64,000 bases of DNA, taken from the NCBI RefSeq assembly GCF_019249215.1, contig NZ_JAESDI010000007.1, positions 239,433 to 303,432 on the forward strand, in the 5' to 3' direction. Every line of letters starts with the position of its first letter. The first letter of the stretch is position 1. Positions 56,464 through 64,000 of the stretch are shown one piece after another. The stretch is from Alteromonas lipotrueae. GTDB taxonomy: Bacteria; Pseudomonadota; Gammaproteobacteria; Enterobacterales; Alteromonadaceae. The notes below the pieces were generated by a model. That model had not been told where the DNA came from, made no database searches, and saw only the letters and a list, made by a program, of their open reading frames with translations. The translations under genes and the position numbers were made by a program.

Positions 56464-57879
56464 TCAGGGAAGGATATTGGATTGACTGGCAATCGAGATA
56501 GTCTTTGCTCCACGAGACAGAGCAACGTATAAATTCTGACTATTCATGTTGTTGGTATCGATAATTAAACAGTGATCGGCTTCCAAACCTTTAAGCAGTA
56601 ATGTACTACCTATCGCAAGATTCGGTACGCGAGAGTCGCCCCGTTGACGTAAATTCTCTCGCGAACGTTCCATTGCTTCTTTAAAGCTTAATGCGCCTGA
56701 ACAACTTACACTGTTAACTGCATTATTTAGTGCGTTAAAAGCCGCACGCCGATATACACGGATATCATTGTCTTCTTCAACAGCTCTCATGAATCTGATT
56801 AAGTCATTTGCAGACTTTGAACGGATAAATACAACTAGCGCATATTCCGTTGGACTAGGTGCATTTCGGTTAGAGCCAGCAATAATCGATCTCAGTCGAG
56901 GCCCCCATGTTGACGCCCCCATACCGGTAACCATTGATCCAAAAGCATCAATGATACTACTCGCTAGATCATTACCTTCTTCTAAATCTAATCGCCCAGC
57001 GAAAGCAACTAGGTCTCTCAAATCAACAGGCTCAACAACATCAATCCCGTTATTTTGACTCGCATACAAGTGTCGAGAGGCGGCATTTATTGCGTCCCCA
57101 ATAACCAATAAACTATCCTGAGGATAGGTGTTTCTTAACTGATATTGAGCATTACTTTTCAGTCGCATGTTTTGTTGGTGATTTTGGGTAAGTTGAATAT
57201 GTGTAACTGAATCAGGACTATTTAAAAGTTCTATATTTTGCCCTGCTAGCAACCTCCTTCGGCAGTCCAATATCCATTCACCTAGCTCTTGGTTTTGTGC
57301 GTTTAGCCACCGCCACGGGGTATTAAGTGTTGTTATAAGTGGAAAAGTATTCAGGACCTGACTTTGCCAATCGGGAATTATTGACCCTCTGAAATTAAAG
57401 ATCAATTGCATAGGATCACCCAACACAATGGTTGGAATACATTCTGCTATTGAACTTACAATACTGTGTTGTTCTTGATTACAATCTTGGTATTCGTCAA
57501 CAATCAATCGCGAGTATGATGCTCTTATAGCTTCATGCAAACTGCCCGACGCAAGATAATGACTGACAACGTTTCGAAGTTCAGGATAATAAGCTCTTGA
57601 ATTTTCAACGGGAGAAGTGATTTGGCAATTTTGCGAAAAACTGCTTGCGATTCTTACTGACCAGCCATCAATCGTGGATAAAACATAATTCTTTGCTGAC
57701 ACATTTGCTCTGGTTAGCCTTTTCCTCAGAGCAGCCACCCCGGCTGTCGTATGAGTAAGTACAAGATAAGGCTTTGAAGTAGAAAACGCCAAAGCGTCCA
57801 CTATAGTTTGTGTTTTTCCGCAACCCGCAGGGGCTTCTATTGCACCTCTGAGATTTCCTAATATTAGTTCTGCTGACAT
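56464..57879 (-). CDS. gajB: Gabija GajB-like UvrD/PcrA-type helicase
   Basis: A 471-residue SF1 helicase-like protein. The P-loop is IEAPAGCGKTQTIVDA, then LSTIDGWSVRIASS, the Walker B LIVDEYQDCN, GDPMQLIFNFRG and the C-terminal VALSRGAKTI motif VI. The region between motifs is compact, as in GajB, which is shorter than UvrD. Pairing with a GajA-like gene 10 bp upstream is the basis for the name. In known Gabija, GajB stimulates GajA's nicking of phage DNA. Cytosolic, defence role. Confidence 0.85.
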   Translation of the reverse strand: MSAELILGNLRGAIEAPAGCGKTQTIVDALAFSTSKPYLVLTHTTAGVAALRKRLTRANVSAKNYVLSTIDGWSVRIASSFSQNCQITSPVENSRAYYPELRNVVSHYLASGSLHEAIRASYSRLIVDEYQDCNQEQHSIVSSIAECIPTIVLGDPMQLIFNFRGSIIPDWQSQVLNTFPLITTLNTPWRWLNAQNQELGEWILDCRRRLLAGQNIELLNSPDSVTHIQLTQNHQQNMRLKSNAQYQLRNTYPQDSLLVIGDAINAASRHLYASQNNGIDVVEPVDLRDLVAFAGRLDLEEGNDLASSIIDAFGSMVTGMGASTWGPRLRSIIAGSNRNAPSPTEYALVVFIRSKSANDLIRFMRAVEEDNDIRVYRRAAFNALNNAVNSVSCSGALSFKEAMERSRENLRQRGDSRVPNLAIGSTLLLKGLEADHCLIIDTNNMNSQNLYVALSRGAKTISIASQSNILP

Positions 57880-57889
57880 AGAGTTAATC

Positions 57890-59599
57890 TCAGCTTCTTG
57901 CCCAAGCTAAAAGACTCTCTATCACCTGTGTAAACGGTTGAGAAAGAAACTGCCTGTTTGGCCACAGTACATATTGAGCTACCGATTCCATAGGCTCAAT
58001 ATCTTTATACCATTCCTTATTTTTTGCTGTTTGGCCAAGTAGTTGTCTATGAACATCTAGTGGTGATTGCGTGCAACTAGCTAAATTCACCTGATTTCCT
58101 GTTGCATTGCTGATGTGTGCATTGATGGCATCATGACCTTTTCGAGCAACGGCAATGTTTAGCAATTGAGGAATTAGATTAAGTTGGCAATTATTAAAAA
58201 TCGCCTGTTCAGTTGCTTGGTTAGCACCCCATTCGTACATTGGAATTCTGAGCTGCATTGCTTCGTTTATAGCAACCTGCTGCTGGTCATTAATGTCCGA
58301 ATCTTTGAATATCGAAACAGGGTATCCCAATTCATGGAAAACTTTTGCCCGTTTAAACATTTGGCTTCCACTTCCATCAGCGTGCATTACGCCAAGCGCT
58401 TGAATACTGTCTCGACCTTCAGCTTGTTCTACCGAGTCAACACCTTTTAATAGACCAATCTCTGTTTTGCCCTCGCAGACAACCACTTTATTGCTCAAAA
58501 ATGCCTCTGCACATACTCGCAATGTTGATTGATGATCATCACTATCATTCATCGAAAAAACGCAATATCTTATTTGCGGTTGCCCTTGGCTAAAACACTT
58601 TCTCAACACATGCAGTTGTGACGATTTGAGCTCTCTCAAAACATAAGGTGAGTGCGTGGTAATAAATACTTGTTGTGTCGGCTGATGATCTTTCGCACCA
58701 ATTTCTTTTAACAGTCGGCTAATACGGAATGGCTCTAAGCCAAATTCAACCTCATCAATTAAAAGAAGTTTTGATTTTGAAACAAGCTTCTGTAATCCAG
58801 CTAAAAGCAAACGAGTAGAGCCAGTACCCATCTGTCTTATTGGTGTGTCATTGCCATCATGAAGGCTGACCGCCCCATGAGAAACCGACACACTGGATAC
58901 ATCAAGCAGCGCTTTTAACTGACCAACGTTGACTCCAAGTGTCGATGCTATGCTTTGTACACTTGTTAACGCATTATTGATCCCTGCAACTTGTTGTTGA
59001 GCAAATGCTTGCCTCGCATTGCGGGACACTTCCGTAAGCACATCGCTTACGTCGAAGTCATCTTCAATTAATTTGTTAAGTAAAGAGTTTCGACCCCAAG
59101 TAAAATGTCGGTTAGAGCCTTCGCCTAGTCTGGTAGGGGCTATAAGCTCTCTATGATTCCAAGGAAGTCTTTTTTCTAAACCCTCTGCGCTAGCTCGATC
59201 AGAATATAAGGTCCAATCAGGATCTAACCCTTTATCGACGTATAACCTAACTGTGATAACTGTTTCGATACCATGCTGTGGCTCATCATAAAACTGACTT
59301 AGATTAGCATTGAAAGCGCGTAGGAAGCTTCCATATCGCTCAATATTAAGAAGTTCATCGCTCAAATTTCCCAACGTCACATATATTTCAATAGGGTTTT
59401 CAACATTGGAATTATAAAAGTCGGCGTCTGTAAAATTAACGGTTCGTCTGGCTCCCAGGCAGTAATCTATTGCATCCAAAACAGTCGATTTTCCACTGTC
59501 ACCAGGGCCGATAATGCAATTAACGCCTTCAGTTGGCTGCCAATCTAGTGTTTCTATAGTTCTAAAGTTTCTGATTGCGATGTGGCGAATAATTGACAT
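57890..59599 (-). CDS. gajA: Gabija GajA-like OLD-family ATPase-Toprim nuclease
   Basis: A 569-residue protein. The N-terminal ABC-type ATPase has IIGPGDSGKSTVLDAIDYCL (Walker A) and LLLIDEVEFGLEP (Walker B). The C-terminal Toprim domain has VVCEGKTEIGLLKG (Glu) and SIFKDSDIND (DxD), the OLD nuclease pattern. Length matches GajA. The adjacent gajB confirms the Gabija assignment. GajA is a nucleotide-controlled DNA endonuclease that senses nucleotide depletion during phage infection. Confidence 0.88.
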   Translation of the reverse strand: MSIIRHIAIRNFRTIETLDWQPTEGVNCIIGPGDSGKSTVLDAIDYCLGARRTVNFTDADFYNSNVENPIEIYVTLGNLSDELLNIERYGSFLRAFNANLSQFYDEPQHGIETVITVRLYVDKGLDPDWTLYSDRASAEGLEKRLPWNHRELIAPTRLGEGSNRHFTWGRNSLLNKLIEDDFDVSDVLTEVSRNARQAFAQQQVAGINNALTSVQSIASTLGVNVGQLKALLDVSSVSVSHGAVSLHDGNDTPIRQMGTGSTRLLLAGLQKLVSKSKLLLIDEVEFGLEPFRISRLLKEIGAKDHQPTQQVFITTHSPYVLRELKSSQLHVLRKCFSQGQPQIRYCVFSMNDSDDHQSTLRVCAEAFLSNKVVVCEGKTEIGLLKGVDSVEQAEGRDSIQALGVMHADGSGSQMFKRAKVFHELGYPVSIFKDSDINDQQQVAINEAMQLRIPMYEWGANQATEQAIFNNCQLNLIPQLLNIAVARKGHDAINAHISNATGNQVNLASCTQSPLDVHRQLLGQTAKNKEWYKDIEPMESVAQYVLWPNRQFLSQPFTQVIESLLAWARS

Positions 59600-59678
59600 A
59601 TTTCATCCTGTAAGACTTTTCCTTATTCTTTCTACAACGCGAAGCATTGATCTAGCCAATGGACGCAGCTGCTTTTCT

Positions 59679-60881
59679 TCAAGACCGGCTTTTGACAAAT
59701 CTACGGATGCTACCGGTCTTACTTTCCTGAAGGTAAGGTTGTTCCCATGGGTAACAGCCACAGATTTCCGTATCTCGGCAAATTTCGCGATTTGTCAGGT
59801 AATTGATAGCTGGGTTCATCCTTCGACTCGTCCATCCAAATTTTTCAGCCATTTGGGGGACGTTCGTAGGGAAGTTATTGTCATTTATCAGTGAAGAAGC
59901 AAGTCGCAATGCATCCTTTTCTGGATCCCACTCCATGAACGCCTTGTCAAACTCAACGAAAAGCTCTTTGTCAGGGATAATGCTAAAGTGGTCATCTTTG
60001 ATGAAATTTCTTAGTTCATATAAAGCATCTATCGCATCATCTTGGCTTAACCCCGTCTTTTCCAAAAGCTCATCCATAGAAAGACTAGGGTCATTGCTAG
60101 AGCCATGTTCAGATTCCAAACAAAAAGTCTTTGCTATTGTCGTTGCAGCAACGCTGAAGCCAGTATCAGGTAAGTCTTGATCTATGGGAAATTTCCCCAA
60201 TTTTGGCTTTCTTGATATACCATGAATATCATTAATTAATTGGGATAAATTCCCGTCGTCTTTAATCTCTGGGCTGTAACGTCCTGACAATAACGGTGGT
60301 AGCTCTGTATGTGATAACTCGTAGCGCAAGGGAATAAATCTGCACTTTTCATCCAGCATCCTGACTAGCCCAGCGTCCATTTCTTGTTTGACCCAAGGCT
60401 TTTCAATGGACTCTTTGGACAACAAAACAACGAAGTGGGTACACACCCCTAAGCCTTCATCGATTCGCTGCCTTAAACTGTCACCTGATTGAATCTCCCA
60501 TTCTGCCCACCAAGTATCAATGCCATTTTTCATCAGCTCTTTGGCGATTTTTTCTGCTATCGGATGGTTTTCCCACGCGAAACTAAGAAATACTTTAGGT
60601 GACACTATTTTTCTCCTTACAACGAAGTCAACCTTATTCGACTCCTGTTCGGGCAGTTTGGATTTGATATGCTCTATCAGTTCTTTTGACCCTTCGACCT
60701 TTAAAGACATGTCTGACAAAGAGCTTCCAAATACAATAACGGTCGGAAATTCTCTGGTTCTAGGGTGGCAAATTGATCGAAACCGTTCTCCCATTTCTGC
60801 TTTTGTTATTTCTAGAACACCATCTTCTAAGCTTTTGGCAAAATCATTTGCATTAAACTTTTTTCCGTTGAAAGTAAGCAT
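59679..60881 (-). CDS. TIR-domain protein next to Gabija
   Basis: A 400-residue protein. Residues about 110-240 form a TIR domain: KVFLSFAWENHPIAEKIAKE, then WEIQSGDSLRQRIDEGLG, HFVVLLSKESIEKPWVKQEM with the catalytic-Glu helix, and CRFIPLRYE. The N-terminal about 100 residues and the C-terminal part (helix-turn-helix-like SMDELLEKTGLSQDDAIDAL, winged-helix) may bind ligand or DNA. TIR domains of this kind cleave NAD+ or make signalling cyclic ADPR. The start at 60881 follows GGAGTGAGA; GTG at 60887 is alternative. The gap to gajA is 79 bp. Confidence 0.8.
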   Translation of the reverse strand: MLTFNGKKFNANDFAKSLEDGVLEITKAEMGERFRSICHPRTREFPTVIVFGSSLSDMSLKVEGSKELIEHIKSKLPEQESNKVDFVVRRKIVSPKVFLSFAWENHPIAEKIAKELMKNGIDTWWAEWEIQSGDSLRQRIDEGLGVCTHFVVLLSKESIEKPWVKQEMDAGLVRMLDEKCRFIPLRYELSHTELPPLLSGRYSPEIKDDGNLSQLINDIHGISRKPKLGKFPIDQDLPDTGFSVAATTIAKTFCLESEHGSSNDPSLSMDELLEKTGLSQDDAIDALYELRNFIKDDHFSIIPDKELFVEFDKAFMEWDPEKDALRLASSLINDNNFPTNVPQMAEKFGWTSRRMNPAINYLTNREICRDTEICGCYPWEQPYLQESKTGSIRRFVKSRS

Positions 60882-60965
60882 TCTCACTCCAGAAATTTGG
60901 TCAAATCATTAAAAAATCAGCCGAGCAGGACTTGAGTCATAACTTTAACAAAAAATCCTATCGAG

Positions 60966-61769
60966 TTATTCTAAACCGACAGGAGTTAAAAAATCACTCA
61001 GAGGCTTTGCCAACGTTAATGCCTCCCTATCACCAACAACATCTAATCGATTTAATTTTTTATGGGGACCGTATAGATCCCAGTTTCCTTGGTGCATTCC
61101 AACCACAATGTTTAAAGGGTGTACCTTTTGAATCGCAGCTATCATTTTTAAATGCATGGCTTGAGCGCTTCCACCAACAAATAATGTCGGCGCCAAATGC
61201 AAGCCTGTATCATCCTTCGTGACACCACATGTTTTATCGGTATGCCACGAGTGTGCTGTAACAAACATGCCGATGAACGACACCATCAATTCAGGGAATG
61301 GCGGAAGGGACTTGCACTCATGCGCGGCAATCACATCTTTGCTTGATACCCGGTAGAACGAACGCTTACCTTTTGCATAGTCTTCATCTTTAACCTTTTC
61401 AATATGCGTATTCCTTTTGACTACTGAAAGGTCTGGAGCAAAAGAAATGTATTCATCTAGCTCTGAATAAATTTTAAGTTGCTGCCTGATCTCATAGGCT
61501 CTTTCACCAAGCGATGTGACAACAAAAGAGAAGTTATTTGGGTTACCACTAGGCGAAGTAAGATAGCGAAACTCACCGTCGCAGGTCAGATTCTCGACCG
61601 TTATATCAAACTGCATTTGCTCATAATAGTCGAGCAGTGCGTGAAAGCACCCAATCTCAAATGAAGCAGAAAGTTCCCTTTGCTTTTTGCTATATACCAA
61701 CGAATGGTCATCAACAAATTGCGTGACCATGTTTTCAACGTCAGACAACCATTCACTACTCGTCTTCAT
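60966..61769 (-). CDS. Unknown protein with PD-(D/E)xK-like motif
   Basis: A 267-residue soluble protein of no recognised family. YISFAPDLSVV and, about 35 residues later, DVIAAHECKSLPPF give a PD...ExK pattern as in restriction-type nucleases. SASFEIGCFHALLDYYEQ upstream fits a core helix with Glu. This is a motif reading, not a family match. The start at 61769 follows AAGGAAC and overlaps the end of the previous gene by 14 bp, indicating coupling. It is followed 84 bp later by the TIR gene. Confidence 0.5.
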   Translation of the reverse strand: MKTSSEWLSDVENMVTQFVDDHSLVYSKKQRELSASFEIGCFHALLDYYEQMQFDITVENLTCDGEFRYLTSPSGNPNNFSFVVTSLGERAYEIRQQLKIYSELDEYISFAPDLSVVKRNTHIEKVKDEDYAKGKRSFYRVSSKDVIAAHECKSLPPFPELMVSFIGMFVTAHSWHTDKTCGVTKDDTGLHLAPTLFVGGSAQAMHLKMIAAIQKVHPLNIVVGMHQGNWDLYGPHKKLNRLDVVGDREALTLAKPLSDFLTPVGLE

Positions 61770-62205
61770 GAAGTTCCTTCGCAAGATTGAAAATGATGTC
61801 GTTGGCTGAATTCAGTCCCATGACAAAACTATTTATTTCAGATCTCGCGATGATACTATTAAAACTTTCTACCGCTTTATTGATTTTATGACTTCTGGAA
61901 GCATTGAATTTAATACTTGCGCCGTAAGTGATTGGTATCTCAGAGCCAAGTCCATTCAATGTTGAGCTTCGTGCCGAGCTATCTAGTGGACCAAGTACAA
62001 GTTGATAAAATGAATTGAGTACAAATACGACCTTTAGCATTTCGTCATTCCAGTTATTGGAATAAAGCTTAATAAGGTGCGTGTTGTCTTTTGCCTTTGT
62101 GTATTCTAACTGTCGTTTGAACGCGGAAACTCGTTTATCGATAAGCTGCCGCAGTTCGTATTCAAGATATTCCGAAAGCTGCTTTTGAATTTTTTCGTGT
62201 GCCAA
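61756..62205 (-). CDS. Unknown protein, first gene of defence cluster
   Basis: A 149-residue soluble protein. The N-terminal half is a long amphipathic helix (IQKQLSEYLEYELRQLIDKR, then VSAFKRQLEYTKAKDNTH) with Lys/Arg richness. The rest is mixed (LVLGPLDSSARSSTLNGLG). No known motif was recognised. It is translationally coupled with the PD-(D/E)xK-like gene and is the first of five same-strand genes leading to Gabija. It could be a regulator or antitoxin of that cluster. Confidence 0.6.
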   Translation of the reverse strand: MAHEKIQKQLSEYLEYELRQLIDKRVSAFKRQLEYTKAKDNTHLIKLYSNNWNDEMLKVVFVLNSFYQLVLGPLDSSARSSTLNGLGSEIPITYGASIKFNASRSHKINKAVESFNSIIARSEINSFVMGLNSANDIIFNLAKELHEDE

Positions 62206-62228
62206 TCAATGCGTCCTGCTCAGTATAT

Positions 62229-62262
62229 TGAAACCAAACCCACCGGAGCGGGTTTGGTTTCA
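62229..62262. terminator. Hairpin after candidate Rhs immunity gene
   Basis: A 13-bp perfect stem (TGAAACCAAACCC and its complement) with an 8-nt loop sits between the defence cluster and the Rhs immunity gene. The T tract after it is short on the minus strand, so termination may be weak. It may also mark the junction of the island. Confidence 0.55.
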
Positions 62263-62303
62263 AACTTAGTTTTATCCCTAGAAAGCAAGGCATAGTAAAC
62301 AAA

Positions 62304-62801
62304 TTACAGCTCGCTTACACCAAACTCAAAGTTAACACACTGGATAGTCCATACTTTCCCAGAAAGAAAGTAAATTTTGTGGGTAACTGTTCCATGCTCA
62401 CAAACCGAGAACTCGTCTATTCTCCAAGGGTCATAATTTTTTTCAATAAGGGACCCAGCATCACCATCAATATTTATTTCTACAACCTCTTTGTACAAGA
62501 AGTGTAAATAGCAATCATGATATGCCCCTAGTAATTTTATTTCGAATTCTGAAGGTACTTTTTTTCTCGTCTGGGTATCGTAGTTATTTTCAAACCTTGT
62601 GCCCACTAGCCACCCATCTTTCGGACACCTTGGGTCTCTAGCATTGAAGTACCAATCAGACTTAACTAGGTTAACAACTGAAAATGGCAATCTATCTTCA
62701 TTTTCAGACACGTATCGTTGATAACTCTCATACGCTTTAGAATACAACCCCTCTCCGGGATTACTTAATATATCTTCTGTAAAGTAACTTAAACTTTTCA
62801 T
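62304..62801 (-). CDS. Candidate immunity protein for Rhs toxin
   Basis: A 165-residue soluble acidic/aromatic protein without a signal (MKSLSYFTEDILSNPGEGLY, then CPKDGWLVGTRFE and DAGSLIEKNYDPWRIDEFSV). It follows the Rhs tip by 8 bp on the same strand, the position expected for its immunity protein. No named immunity family was recognised. Being soluble suggests the toxin acts in the cytosol. Confidence 0.6.
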   Translation of the reverse strand: MKSLSYFTEDILSNPGEGLYSKAYESYQRYVSENEDRLPFSVVNLVKSDWYFNARDPRCPKDGWLVGTRFENNYDTQTRKKVPSEFEIKLLGAYHDCYLHFLYKEVVEINIDGDAGSLIEKNYDPWRIDEFSVCEHGTVTHKIYFLSGKVWTIQCVNFEFGVSEL

Positions 62802-62809
62802 AAGGTTCT

Positions 62810-64000
62810 TTAATCTTTTTCTGGATAAATTATATCTATTCCTTCAGGTTCCCAAGTGGACCCAGCTCCAGCACCGTTAACCCCAAAGGCTTCAAAAAAA
62901 GTTTGGAAAGGGTTGGAGCTGTTATAAAGTTCTGTACCTAAAACGGCGTATCCCGCAACAGGAATATACTTACCATAACCTCTCAGCATACCTTTTCCGG
63001 GTGTATGGCTTTTAGGAATACGCCCTTGTCTTCTGATCATATGTACATCCAAGCCTTTGAGGAGTTTTGCATTTCTTTCGCCAAACCCGTCAGGAACCCC
63101 TGAATGCCCATGCTTATTGATCCAGTCACCATCTTGGAAGATTCCGACTTCATCGCCATTTTTGTAGACATGAATTTCGTGTCTCGACTCTCCTTTATAA
63201 TTATATTCATCCACGAAACCTTCAAATCCATCTTTTAGGTCATATCTTTGTTGTTTCTTTATTCGACTTGAATATGCATCGTCGTTCAATAATCTTGAAA
63301 ATGCCCCCGTAATGGCACCGTTGGCAAACTTGCCACCACTGATAGCTGACGCTGTACCACCAATCATTGCAGCCTTTATAGCGTTATTAAACCTATCTGC
63401 CATTTGGGTAGCACCTTCTACGAACATTCCTTTTACATTTCCTAAACCTTGCGTAAAACCAGCAGCAAGGAATCCATGTCCAAATTTGCCCCCACCTAGC
63501 ACACTACTGACTCCCCCTGCAACACCATGCGCAAAGACTTTGCCTACACCTGCTTTCATACTGTGAAGTTGTCCGAACATTGCTCCTGTAAAAGCACCAA
63601 CGACCGCACCTTTTAGCGAGCCAGTTGCAACACCTCCTGACAAAAATCCAGTTATTGCTCCTGATGCTACAGCATTAGTTATACCCCAATAAGTTTCTAG
63701 TAAATATGGTGCATAAACTGCTATTACGACTGCTGCGATTGCTCTCCAATACTTCTTCACAAACTTGCCAAGTGCTTTAAAGAAATACCCACTAGGGTCG
63801 GTATAACTCAACGGATTATTCAAAACATACGAATAGCGATTATAGTTCTGGCTATTCATCGGAGCCTGAATATGAGGATCAGCCTGCAAGAACCTACCTA
63901 ATGTTGGATCGTAGATCCGACCGTTCATATGAATAATACCAATATCATTCATCATTTTATGGCCAGTGTAGCCGTGACTATCACCCGGTGTTGAATACGT
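62810..64000 (-). CDS. Rhs toxin, C-terminal end (5' part outside window)
   Basis: The frame is open to the right window edge and continues TYSTPGDSHGYTGHKM before MNGRIYDPTLGRFLQADP, a standard Rhs core. The shell and N-terminus therefore lie beyond 64000. After the core come a hydrophobic helix (WRAIAAVVIAVYAPYLLETY), the pretoxin region and the MIGGTASAISGGKFANGAIT junction. The tip (about 158 residues) has HEIHVYKNGDEVGIFQDGDW, then INKHGHSGVPDGFG and MIRRQGRIPKSHTPGKGM. It resembles tips of other Rhs toxins but I cannot name the activity. Confidence 0.85.
   Translation of the reverse strand, partial: TYSTPGDSHGYTGHKMMNDIGIIHMNGRIYDPTLGRFLQADPHIQAPMNSQNYNRYSYVLNNPLSYTDPSGYFFKALGKFVKKYWRAIAAVVIAVYAPYLLETYWGITNAVASGAITGFLSGGVATGSLKGAVVGAFTGAMFGQLHSMKAGVGKVFAHGVAGGVSSVLGGGKFGHGFLAAGFTQGLGNVKGMFVEGATQMADRFNNAIKAAMIGGTASAISGGKFANGAITGAFSRLLNDDAYSSRIKKQQRYDLKDGFEGFVDEYNYKGESRHEIHVYKNGDEVGIFQDGDWINKHGHSGVPDGFGERNAKLLKGLDVHMIRRQGRIPKSHTPGKGMLRGYGKYIPVAGYAVLGTELYNSSNPFQTFFEAFGVNGAGAGSTWEPEGIDIIYPEKD
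63779..63931 (-). repeat. Rhs core-end direct repeat, copy 2 (main gene)
   Basis: Nearly identical to the 153-bp segment 48208-48360 in the orphan cassette, in the same orientation, about 15.5 kb away. Recombination between them would replace the tip and excise the island between. Confidence 0.85.

Noticed and set aside
56464..59599. PARIS or plain OLD nuclease system instead of Gabija
   Set aside because: PARIS pairs an ATPase with a DUF4435-type Toprim protein. Here the ATPase and Toprim are in one 569-aa protein paired with a UvrD-like helicase, the Gabija arrangement.
59679..60881. Thoeris system
   Set aside because: A TIR protein is present but no ThsA-like SIR2/SLOG receptor gene lies in the window.
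60932..61222. 96-codon plus-strand frame starting MSHNFNKKSYR
   Set aside because: It lies wholly antisense to the better-supported 267-aa gene in the same region, has no ribosome-binding site of note and no family features.

Overview
This window looks like a chromosomal segment of a marine gammaproteobacterium of the Alteromonadales, most likely Alteromonas or a close relative. That is an inference from recognisable housekeeping blocks (groES-groEL, fxsA, dsbD, aroQ-accB-accC, prmA-dusB-fis, purH/purD, ompR-envZ), moderate GC content and protein sequences of that type. No rRNA or tRNA gene was recognised.

Positions 1-39,100 are mostly core genome. In order: a periplasmic serine hydrolase divergent from a CadC-like regulator; groESL behind a clear sigma-32 promoter; fxsA; dsbD and an M23 peptidase; aroQ-accB-accC; a probable small RNA; an outer-membrane protein; a FAN1-like nuclease fused to a DEDDh exonuclease; a cysteine-rich protein with a flavin reductase; a HiPIP; an amidase; a solute-binding protein; prmA; dusB-fis; purH; a periplasmic methyltransferase; purD; a CBM9-like protein; a K+ channel; a DUF2339 membrane protein; prkB; a DUF2855 protein; ompR-envZ; and an MFS transporter. 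The purH-to-methyltransferase gap holds two oppositely oriented copies of a palindromic intergenic repeat.

Positions 39,200-48,400 are accessory, visibly AT-richer and decayed. They contain seven diverged paralogues of a small secreted protein family, a Sll1717-like P-loop ATPase, a REP-associated (Y1/HUH) transposase with one inactivated copy and one remnant plus REP-like sites, and an orphan Rhs C-terminal cassette overlapping a probable membrane immunity gene.

Positions 48,400-62,250 form a compact island. It carries a HTH protein, a Fic AMPylase-type protein with an AbiEi-like N-terminus downstream of exact 24-bp iterons, and a four-gene mobile unit (IS21-type transposase, IstB-like ATPase, primase/Toprim-N-like protein, tyrosine recombinase). 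It also carries two unknown or DNA-binding genes, a symmetric cluster of six TGGTCC(A/G) sites, and a five-gene same-strand defence cluster (unknown 149-aa protein, PD-(D/E)xK-like nuclease candidate, TIR protein, GajA-like ATPase-Toprim, GajB-like helicase, i.e. Gabija).

From 62,300 to the right edge lies the 3' end of a second Rhs toxin gene that runs off the window, followed by its candidate immunity gene. The Rhs main gene and the orphan cassette have the same orientation and share a 153-bp near-identical segment. The island therefore probably landed between a Rhs locus and its displaced tip. The candidates for something undescribed are the TIR/nuclease-extended Gabija cluster, the secreted paralogue array, and the IstAB-primase-recombinase element.
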